Origin: Rapana venosa
Taxonomy: Eukaryota > Mollusca > Gastropoda > Neogastropoda > Muricidae
Reading direction: 5' to 3'
Assembly: GCA_028751875.1 (NCBI GenBank)
Contig: CM054145.1
Span: forward strand, 2,577,064-2,641,063
DNA: 64,000 nt
The notes below the pieces were generated by a model. It searched no databases. It saw only the letters and a program-made list of their open reading frames with translations, and was not told where the DNA came from. The translations under genes and the position numbers were made by a program. Shown here one piece after another: positions 55,859 to 64,000 of the stretch (position 1 is its first letter; each line of letters opens with the position of its first letter).

Positions 55859-58322
55859 CAAGGACGACATCAGGCTTAGGGCAGTAGGGCTCAATCGTCT
55901 TCAAGAACTGGTCAATCCTGGAGCGCAGCTGGGGCGGCATGACCCCGCTGTCGGCAGCTTTGACTGGGCGGTTATGCCTGTGCACCAGCTCCTGCAGCAC
56001 TTTCTGTCTGGAGGTCCTAGAAAACGCCACAGCCGGCTTGGTCTCCTGCTGGCTGCTGGCCCGCATGGGAGCAGTCTTCGTGGACAGAGGCGGCATGGAC
56101 CTTTCTCGCCGCAGATGAATCAAGGCGTCTGCGCGATAGCGGTCCTGAGGTCGGACGTAGTTGTGGAGCTGGAAGCCTCTGAAGACGGTGATGTCCGCGG
56201 CGTTGCTTTTCTGCCGAGAAACGGAGGTACCGTTGTGTGGTGGAGTTGGGGCGAAATCTGCCGTTTCGTTCGAGTCTGGTTCTGAGTTTCTTTGTGCAAC
56301 TTCGCTGGAAGCGTTGTCTACACTTGGTTTCTTGGTCATGGATGGCTGGTTCCTTGTGGGAGAACTTGAAACGTGGGCAGCTGGCGGGTGTTGGGGCTGA
56401 GGGGCGGGGAGTGCTTCTCTCTCCTTCCCTGACACTGTCCCAGTCTCTCTCAAGCTTTTTGCCCCAGACCTTGGCTGTGTCCCCGTTTCCTGGCCTGGCG
56501 GCTGTTGCCAGGTAAGGGGTGTGACACTAGTATTAGCCTGGTTAGGAGAGCCGCAACTGTCCTCTTCAGCCCAATCCTCCTCTCCCTCGTCATCAATGGG
56601 AATCATCCGCTGCTGAGTAAATTCCCGCAGGGCTTCCAGCTGATCAGCGATTTTCATGAAAGAGCTCGGCCCGCTCAGATCGATGGCCGAATAGCGCCGA
56701 GACAAAGCCCCGCTGTTTCTGCGCCCGGACCTGGGAAAGTGTGACGTCATATCGGATCGCTGACGTAGGACTCCCACGTCGGAACTTCGGCGCGTGCCGC
56801 TGCAGTCCTGACTGGTCGATTTAAGACGATTGTCTTCTCTGCAGTCTGCCCGGATTTGGGGGCGGTGGGGAGTGGGTGGGGAGGGGCAAGGTGTTTCTGT
56901 TTTTGTGGGAGGTGGGACGTTTTCATCCCTCTTGGAGCTGTCAGCTGAGGGCATGGCATGCTTAGCACAGTTCTGGTCTTGCACGCTTTTGCTATCCACC
57001 TGGTTCGATTGCGTGTCCACCTTTGGAGCTTTCCCTGTCAGTTGAATGTGGACTTTTTTCTCTCTGACCTGTCTCTCTGGTGTGTCTGCTAAGGAGGCCA
57101 GCTGGTCTGTGCGTGTATTATCGGCGTTGACGGGACAGGGGGTCTCTTCTTTATTGACACACTCCACTCCTTCTTGCTGGTGGGGACAGGTGTCGTCCCC
57201 CGTCTCTGAAGTTAAGGGAGGTCCCCCATTCAGGTGTGCTTCTAGACGGGCCCCTAACACAGAAAGATGGAGTTTTGTTCTGTGTGGGTCTGTGGCAGTC
57301 TCGATTTCTGCAGTTTCGCCTGGGGAGAGGGGTTTAGGGTCAGACACTGGCAGTGCACTGCCTGATTGAACAGAATTCCTAGATGCTGAGTCGGATGCTT
57401 CTCCCATCCTCGCTAGTAAACTATCTAAAACATCACCAATATCTACATTGTCATCTTCGCTGTTCTGTTGAAACTGCAGCCCCATGTCGCAGTTCTCTGC
57501 CTTGGGGTTATTCTCTGGCCCGTGTTGGATCGCGGAATCGTTGGTTTTCTGCTCATGCAACTCCTTGTACTCGCTCTTAGCTCCTCGCACCAGACCAACA
57601 GAAGTTCTGGGTCTCGTCATCTCAACGGAAGCTGAAGGAGACAGTCTGTGGCGCGAACTCTTTATCCTCAGCGGAATTCCTGGCGTGCTTCGCCCTGTCA
57701 GGGGTCTCTGGCTGCCAGAGCTAAGGTCCTGCCCGACATTACCGACTGTTGACCGACTCCTGAACATTTTCATGTAAACTGGCGGCGAGGTGCTTCGGGG
57801 AGAGTCGGACGCTCGTCTGAAATTCAAGCGTTTCTTCTGGCCTTCTGCGAGCTGCATGGACTCCTTGTACAGCGAGTTGTAGGAGGTCATGGAATAGGTG
57901 TAGGCCCACGGCTGCTGCAGCTTGATCAAGGCATCGCTCTGAAAGGGCAAGGGGCGAGCCAGGTCGTTAGGGGTTCCCGCGCTGCTACCACGCCGACTGT
58001 TTAACCGTGGAGAATTTCTGGAGGAAGCTCCACTGGAGTTTTCCGAATCGCGCTTGTCTCGGGGTGTGTCTAGGTTCTCTTCGGACGCAGACCAGTCCTC
58101 GCCGAATTCCTCTTCAAAGGACGTGCACCAGGTTCCCGAGGTCTTGACACTCTGTCGCCTGAAGTCTCTCCACTGCAGGACCTCCCGCTGGTGCCTGTCA
58201 TGGATCAGCTGCTCCTGGTCGTTCAGACGCCTCACGGCGCGCTTCAGAGAGTGCTCTGCTGAGCGGTTGCGGGACTGGGCAAGCACCACATTGTCACTGA
58301 CGCTTTTCTTGGCTCTGGCCAT
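55854..58322 (-). CDS. Large disordered protein of unknown function (822 aa)
   Basis: The only long host-like frame in the window. I do not recognise the family. The protein is rich in Ser, Pro, Thr, Arg, Glu and Asn, with no membrane segment or signal peptide, so it is probably intracellular and largely disordered. Patches that look structured or conserved: a charged N-terminal helix at about 26-50 (RAVRRLNDQEQLIHDRHQRE), acidic EEEFGEDWSASEE at about 70-82, a helix at about 550-568 (SFMKIADQLEALREFTQQ), acidic DDEGEEDWAEED at about 572-583, RPQDRYRADALIHLRRERS at about 722-740, and a C-terminal helix QKVLQELVHRHN near 771-782. Met is supported by an in-frame TGA at 58410-58412, 30 codons upstream. 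The final Glu-stop overlaps a GTGAGT donor-like site (55857 leftwards), so it may be an exon, not a whole gene. Confidence 0.8.
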   Translation of the reverse strand: MARAKKSVSDNVVLAQSRNRSAEHSLKRAVRRLNDQEQLIHDRHQREVLQWRDFRRQSVKTSGTWCTSFEEEFGEDWSASEENLDTPRDKRDSENSSGASSRNSPRLNSRRGSSAGTPNDLARPLPFQSDALIKLQQPWAYTYSMTSYNSLYKESMQLAEGQKKRLNFRRASDSPRSTSPPVYMKMFRSRSTVGNVGQDLSSGSQRPLTGRSTPGIPLRIKSSRHRLSPSASVEMTRPRTSVGLVRGAKSEYKELHEQKTNDSAIQHGPENNPKAENCDMGLQFQQNSEDDNVDIGDVLDSLLARMGEASDSASRNSVQSGSALPVSDPKPLSPGETAEIETATDPHRTKLHLSVLGARLEAHLNGGPPLTSETGDDTCPHQQEGVECVNKEETPCPVNADNTRTDQLASLADTPERQVREKKVHIQLTGKAPKVDTQSNQVDSKSVQDQNCAKHAMPSADSSKRDENVPPPTKTETPCPSPPTPHRPQIRADCREDNRLKSTSQDCSGTRRSSDVGVLRQRSDMTSHFPRSGRRNSGALSRRYSAIDLSGPSSFMKIADQLEALREFTQQRMIPIDDEGEEDWAEEDSCGSPNQANTSVTPLTWQQPPGQETGTQPRSGAKSLRETGTVSGKEREALPAPQPQHPPAAHVSSSPTRNQPSMTKKPSVDNASSEVAQRNSEPDSNETADFAPTPPHNGTSVSRQKSNAADITVFRGFQLHNYVRPQDRYRADALIHLRRERSMPPLSTKTAPMRASSQQETKPAVAFSRTSRQKVLQELVHRHNRPVKAADSGVMPPQLRSRIDQFLKTIEPYCPKPDVVLE

Positions 58323-58650
58323 AGCTGCTCTTGGAATGGAAGGCGCTGTGTTGTGTTGTACAGGACTTAGCAGTGCAAAACCTTCTCTCCACCTAGTAGA
58401 GTAACTCTGTCACCCTAACAAACAAAATGAACCTTGTCTTCACTGCTTACACACAGTGGAATACCTTCACAGGTTCTGTGACACTAATGACAAGTCTGCC
58501 CTTAGTGCTGACATAGACTGAATCAGCAATCCTCTTTGTCACACTACCAAGTTATTTCCTGGCATGATGGCAATTATCTCCAGTGGGTTTTTGTTTGTTT
58601 GTTTGTTTTTTGTTGTTGTTGTTTGGTTTTTTTGGGGGGAGGGGGTGTTT
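58323..58650. other. Upstream flank of the 822-codon frame
   Basis: On the minus strand a TTTTGTTTGTTAG run ends at about 58419 and could be a splice acceptor for the exon holding the start codon. No promoter element was recognised. The far end is T/G-rich. Confidence 0.35.
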
Positions 58651-58654
58651 TTTT

Positions 58655-58760
58655 CTTTGTTCCTCGGCTAGAGCTCCAAGGTTCACTGATGGTGAAATTT
58701 TGTATATGCGAACGTTTTTACCCACCAAGTGGAGGTGTTTGGTTTCTCACAAATTAATGT
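58655..58760 (-). mobile_element. SINE family 2 tail fragment
   Basis: GTTCCTCGGCTAGAGCTCCA, TTCACTGATGGTGAA and a TTTTTACCCACCAAGTGGAG stretch follow the family 2 tail order. Truncated after about 100 bases. Confidence 0.7.
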
Positions 58761-59135
58761 GTTTAGTCCACATAATCAAACACGCAGAAGTCACGTATTA
58801 ATTCTCCAGAGAAGTTAACTGCTTTCCATACCTAGTCACAAATGATTCTTCAGTGACAGAAAGATTGTTCCCTACAAAGCCACGCGTTAGTCCCAGTTGC
58901 GGTCAAATCTGCTGCTCTCATGGTCACGTATTAGCAGCCCCCGGCGATGAGAGCATCTGTTGCCTCAGCTCCTGGTCCCGTGCTGTCTGTCAGTTGGTGA
59001 CGGGAGGATCGGCTGCTCTCCGTTCCTGGTCACGTAGTTATCATCTGCTGGTGACGAAAAAAACATTTCCCCAGGCTGGTCAGGTATTATCCCTAAACTG
59101 ATAGTTCTGTGACTTCCTGAGCCTGAGATTCTGTA
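58761..59135. other. No gene; diverged local repeats
   Basis: Three or four loosely similar phrases around CTGCTCTC-GGTCACGTA at about 58910, 58970 and 59010-59035 suggest an old tandem repeat of about 55-60 bases. Confidence 0.4.
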
Positions 59136-59137
59136 AC

Positions 59138-59270
59138 AAAATAGTAATAATAATAATAATATCAATAATAATAATAACGACAACAACAACTACGACGACG
59201 ACGACGACGACGATGATGATGATGGTGATGATGATGATCATGATCATGATGATGATGATGATAAAGAAAT
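59138..59270. repeat. AAT / AAC / GAC / GAT trinucleotide tract
   Basis: Successive (AAT)n, (AAC)n, (GAC)n and (GAT)n blocks. Minus-strand frames here are runs of Ile, Val or His and are not genes. Confidence 0.95.
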
Positions 59271-59484
59271 GCATAAACACTTAAAAAGAATAAACAAGTA
59301 AATCTAATGAATAAATACATGAACGCTTTATAGATTGTGCTGTCATGGCATAACACTTTCCCCTATTCCTCACACCCTTTCTCTGGGTTCAGTGTGTGTG
59401 TGTGTGCGGAATTTCTATCAGAAGCGTATTCTTTATAGACAGCGAAAGAAGACAAGCACATCAAGTAACGCAGAAGACGGAAGC
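59271..59484. other. Spacer, no gene
   Basis: A short (TG)n at 59393-59405; nothing else recognised. Confidence 0.4.
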
Positions 59485-59845
59485 TATAGCCGAGTGGTCA
59501 AGACCGTTTGATTTCAATCCCATGGGTCCTCGGTTCGAATCTCGGCGGCGTCTGGTGAATTGAGAGTAGGGATTTTTACGATCTCCAGGTCAACGTCAGG
59601 TGCAAACCTGCCAGTGCCTTGCTTCCCTTTGTGTTTATACACATGCAGAAGATCAATTATGCCCGTTAAAGATCCCGTAATTCATGTCAGAGTTCTCTGG
59701 TTTACAGAAAGACGAACATACCCAGCATGCAACCTGTACAATGAAATGAGCTGCTCTGAAGTGGGTGTGTGTGGGCTGAGGCCAGCAGGCAGACCTCCTG
59801 CAGAGTGACAAGCACAGGAGAAGACCAGGCACTACACACCCCTCC
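59485..59845 (+). mobile_element. tRNA-SINE family 3, full length
   Basis: Head with TAGCCGAGTGGTCAAG (box A) and GGTTCGAATCTC (box B), of Leu/Ser-tRNA style. GTAGGGATTTTTACGATCTC follows, then AACCTGCCAGTGCC, GATCCCGTAATTCATGTCAG, CATGCAACCTGTACAATGAA, GAGCTGCTCTGAAGTGGG and AGACCAGGCACTACACA. It is the reference copy for the fragments at 7075, 11625, 14225 and 20085. The head is not counted as a tRNA gene because it runs into a repeat body. Confidence 0.8.
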
Positions 59846-60500
59846 CAGTCTAGGGAACTGAGAGAGAGAGGGAGAGATAAATGCATTTATAAATATACAC
59901 ACTACTGTACACATGCACGTGTGTGTGTATCCGAGTACCTGCTATCACGCATGCATATGTTTGTGTGTATGCATGTTTGCATATTTACATGCATGTGTGT
60001 GCATGCATGTTTGCCTATCTCTGCATTTGAGCGTGTGTTTGAGCACGCATTCAAGGGTAACATTCACTGGCGTACTATGCTCGCTCGCGAGTTTCAACAC
60101 GTATTGGTTCTACCCAATTGACACAGTGCGCTGGGCCACCCAAAACAAAACGTTGAAAAGTTCACGACTTGTTCCTTGTCACGCAAGAGCAAGTATTGAC
60201 AGTGAAGATTTGTATCTGAAAGAACAGGGACGATTGAGACCAGGGAATGATGGAGCCGATTTCAGATAACCGTGAACTATCAGATTTATCTCTCCGCTAG
60301 CGTTGGGCAGCGCCGTCTTTGAACATCCCCCGTGATAAGAGAACCAGACCTGGCTGTAGTAAGAATGAAAGAGGAAAATAGGTGGAGGTTTTGTTTTTGT
60401 TTGTTTATCGTTAAATTTTTTGTTTGTTTATTTTATTTCGATTTATTGTTTGCTTTAGTTGACATTATTGTCATTACTTTTTTCCCCTCTTTTCCTCAAT
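59846..60500. other. No gene; TG/CA-rich stretch
   Basis: Alternating GCATGTGTG phrases at 59905-60030; otherwise unassigned. Confidence 0.45.
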
Positions 60501-60510
60501 CCTAACAGCC

Positions 60511-60544
<34 letters not shown>

Positions 60545-61030
60545 CTCATTCTCCGACCCCTACCCCCCTTAATCTACCTGTTTCTTTTTTTTTCTTTTTT
60601 TTTTTTTTACCTCTCTCTCGTTCTTTTTCCACTTTTTCTACCGCTAGATCTACTACTTTCTTCTTCTTCTGCTTCTTCTTCCTCCACCTCGTCCTCATCC
60701 TCTTCTTTCTCGTCTTCTTGTGTCTTTTCTCATCACCGTCCTTTAGTAATGCTCCTCCTCTCCTTCATCGTTTCCTTTTCCTTCTCCGCGTCCTTTTCCC
60801 ACTCCCTTAATGTTCTCACCTTCTTCCTCTCCTTCTCCTTTTCCCACTCTAACTTCTCCTTCTCCTCCTTTTCCCACTTCAAATTATTAGTTCTCTTCCT
60901 CTCCTTCTTCTTCTCCTCCACCTCCTTCTCTCCTCACCCTCCCTTCTTAAATTTCTTCTTCATTCGTTTTCTTCTTCTCTTCTTCCTCTTCCTTCTTCTT
61001 TGTCTTTTCCTTGATTTGTGTGTGTGTGGC
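60511..61030. repeat. Poly-C and long pyrimidine (CT) tract
   Basis: A run of about 32 C at 60511-60541 followed by about 480 bases of strongly pyrimidine-rich plus strand (TTCTTC, CTCCTC). The Ser/Phe/Leu-rich plus frame and Lys/Glu-rich minus frame here are compositional artefacts. Confidence 0.85.
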
Positions 61031-61315
61031 TTAAACAAAATGCTTATTCAAGACTGAATCACACCGTACACACATCCATTTGGAGCAACAGCAAGCTTGA
61101 TAGTTTACAGTGTGTTAGCACCCCAACTAACAGAACGAAATGAGTGACTTGGCAGCTGAACAACAAAACAGTCTGTTGGGAACAAGTGTCATGAACAAAA
61201 TCAAGGACATAACTTTAAAAAAAAAAATCTTTCTGCTATTAGACTTGTGAAAATTTTACATAATAAGGTTAGATATTATTTTTTGAGTCGGAAGTAAGAA
61301 GAAAAGGAAGACTTA
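61031..61315. other. No gene seen
   Basis: AT-rich spacer. Confidence 0.4.
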
Positions 61316-61319
61316 GGTG

Positions 61320-61812
61320 TAAGAGAGAGAACTCGAACTCGAAAGATTTATTCACAAAAAGGCCATTGGCCCATACATGAAGGGGGGTTGCCAAACTGCT
61401 TAGTATTTTCGTGAGAAAAATAAGTAACACAAAAAACCAAAATGTTATTGTATACCCACAACTACCACAATAAAAATCAGTTTAAAAATATGACTTAAGA
61501 AACCAAGATATCTCTTATTCTAAAGGCTTTACACAAATATAAAGCAAGGCTGCCCACAATCTCAGGGTGACTAGATGCCATGAGTAGACAGAATCTAAAT
61601 AAATTAGGCTGTCTACTATACTTTACCCGAATGTAATTCTGTCTTACATCTTCTAATACTGGACAGCACAGCACAAAATGCACTTCATCTTCCACTGTTT
61701 GCTTACATAATGGGCATAGCAACCTGAGGTCATCATCATCATGTTCTATATATCTAAATTTATGAACATTTATGTCTGATACACCAAGTCTAAATTTAGA
61801 CATAATTCTTTT
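61320..61812 (-). mobile_element. LINE 3' end, family D (second copy)
   Basis: Minus frames give FRLGVSDINVHKFRYIEHDD, LRLLCPLCKQTVEDEVHFVL, CCPVLEDVRQNYIRVKYSRQ and LYLCKAFRIRDILVS. The C-x-x-C, H and C spacing (CPLC, H-F-V-L-C-C-P) is the zinc-binding C-terminal motif of several LINE proteins. The 3' end is a TTCGAGTTCGAG repeat by GTGAATAAATC, as in the copy at 35862. 5'-truncated at the (GA)n tract. Confidence 0.8.
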
Positions 61813-61813
61813 C

Positions 61814-62805
<992 letters not shown>

Positions 62806-63078
62806 ATGACATTCACCTCAACCTCAACATCAACACCATCCAATCCCTTCAAATGTCACTCCAATGACATTCACCTCAACATCAACATCAACACCACCCA
62901 ATCCCTTCAAATGTCACTCCAATGACATTCACCTCAACATCAACACCACCCAACCCCTTCAAATGTCACTCCAATGACATTCACCTCAACATCAACATCA
63001 ACACCACCCAATCCCTTCAAATGTCACTCCAATGACATTCACCTCAACATCAACACCACCCAACCCCTTCAAATGTCC
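62806..63078. repeat. Minisatellite, about five units of ~54-60 bp
   Basis: Units contain CCAATGACATTCACCTCAAC, ATCAACACCACCCAATCCC and TTCAAATGTCACT. Length variation comes from 6-bp ATCAAC insertions or losses (one, two or three copies). The last unit runs into AAATGTCCCGAACCGTC. Confidence 0.9.
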
Positions 63079-63104
63079 CGAACCGTCAATCTGAAACAAA
63101 GTCT

Positions 63105-63345
63105 TTTTTTTTCGTTCCTCGGCTAGAGCTCCGTGGTTTACCAATGGTGAGATTTTTGCGTAGGCGACCATTCCCCACAATTTTACCTTGAACACACAGG
63201 TCCCACTGCTTTAGTCTCCTCCAAAAGACTTGACATTCAGTTCGATTTTTCTGTCAAACTGGGAAGAAAGGGCGAGGCTGGGGAATCAAACCCAGAACCT
63301 CACGGTTTACTTGTTAGGTGAACGTCTAAACCATCCTGCCACCTT
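63105..63345 (-). mobile_element. tRNA-SINE family 2-related, full length, reverse
   Basis: Tail at left (GTTCCTCGGCTAGAGCTCCG, TACCAATGGTGAGATTTTTG). The middle differs from other copies (GACATTCAGTTCGATTTTTC). The tRNA head complement is at the right, with GAATCAAACCCAGAACCTCA and AACGTCTAAACCATCCTG. It has the family 2 tail with a different body. Confidence 0.7.
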
Positions 63346-64000
63346 CTTTCATAACCCTTAAATGACAACTTGAATGATGTTGTTCCAAGAAAACCAAACC
63401 GTGCTGAGGACGCCAGCCATGCCGCTTAACTTAGGAGCCCCCATGTTTCACGAATGAAAGTGTAAAACAGAATAATGAACACTTGAATGCACACCCGAAA
63501 AACACAGAGGCAAGATGCCGTATGGTTATATCAGGCTGCAGTATGGACACCCTGTGCCCATCCGAGTGTTTACACTATCCCTGCCTGGTTGCCTGAACAA
63601 GACTACACAAGCAAAATACCATGAAAAGAAAGTATTTGTTTAAAAAAAAAGCTAGAAAATAGTACAGGCAAGAGACTGGACTGGAAATAAGCAAGACAGG
63701 TGATAGCAAGGTCAAGGAAAAAGACGGAAACACAAGAGAATGAGAGAAACTGGAGATATTTGCCATTTATACTGAAAGAACCCCCTGGTAGCTCCACGGG
63801 GTCTCCACCCAATAGGCTAACCCGCTGCCTGTGTGGTTTACGTACAGGGGAAGAAGTAAGGGGGGCAGATCAATATACTGTGTTCGAGTTTCAGGGCCTA
63901 CAATTAACTTGAGCTCAACTTTCCCGCTGCCCAGGGGATTGGGTTTCTGTGTCTTGTTTGTCGTCAGTCGTCAAAAATCCTATACTTTTCTATACCTGAG
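63346..64000. other. No gene recognised
   Basis: Short frames only. 63640-63800 is purine-rich. Confidence 0.4.

Noticed and set aside
56161..57777. Several plus-strand frames of 65-107 codons
   Set aside because: Antisense shadows of the 822-codon minus-strand frame.
59485..59562. tRNA gene (Leu/Ser type)
   Set aside because: Box A and box B are good, but the sequence continues into the family 3 SINE body and no clean acceptor stem pairing was seen.
60733..61057. Lys/Glu-rich and Ser/Phe-rich frames
   Set aside because: Compositional artefacts of a long pyrimidine tract.
62806..63078. CRISPR-like array
   Set aside because: Units are directly adjacent with no unique spacers and the DNA is eukaryotic; it is a minisatellite.

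Overview
This is eukaryotic, gene-poor, repeat-rich DNA. Non-LTR retrotransposon (LINE) wrecks, tRNA-headed SINEs, microsatellites and minisatellites fill most of it, and there are two runs of exactly 500 Ns at 19040-19539 and 41001-41500. The mix of L2/CR1-like, RTE-like and endonuclease-reverse transcriptase LINEs with several tRNA-SINE families fits a mollusc, probably a gastropod. That taxon is an inference from repeat character recalled from memory, not from a search. I see no prokaryotic gene organisation, operon, CRISPR array or rRNA.

Layout. 1-5.5 kb is a same-strand (minus) mosaic: an L2-like LINE 3' end fused into another LINE's reverse transcriptase, a third LINE fragment inside that element's endonuclease-linker region, and a probable piggyBac relic. 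5.7-8.9 kb holds SINEs and an L2-like LINE interrupted by an RTE 3' end. 10.2-11.06 kb is an L1/Tx1-like LINE with an inverted 5' part. 11.05-18.28 kb and 19.54-26.62 kb are two copies of one 7 kb block (RTE fragment, SINEs, and a LINE with target-site duplications); the second copy starts at the first N gap and is eroded by small deletions. 28.7-29.9 kb is a CR1-like LINE with a damaged catalytic motif. 31.21-34.76 kb is a structurally complete 3.44 kb LINE with a 457-aa RT reading frame, bounded by an unusually long 53-55 bp direct repeat. 35.8-45.4 kb carries LINE 3' ends, SINEs and a nested 25/63-bp minisatellite. 45.9-55.8 kb is simple repeats, SINE pieces and low-quality A-rich sequence.

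The only convincing host gene is an 822-codon minus-strand open frame at 55854-58322: a long, mostly disordered, Ser/Pro/charge-rich protein that I do not recognise. Its 3' end runs straight into a GTGAGT splice-donor-like sequence, so it may be one large exon of a longer gene. The remaining 5.6 kb holds SINEs, a LINE 3' end, a (GA)n array and another minisatellite.

I found no convincing new molecular system. The items most worth following up are the 822-aa frame, the long-TSD LINE, the duplicated 7 kb block, and the SINE families that share a body but carry different 3' tails.
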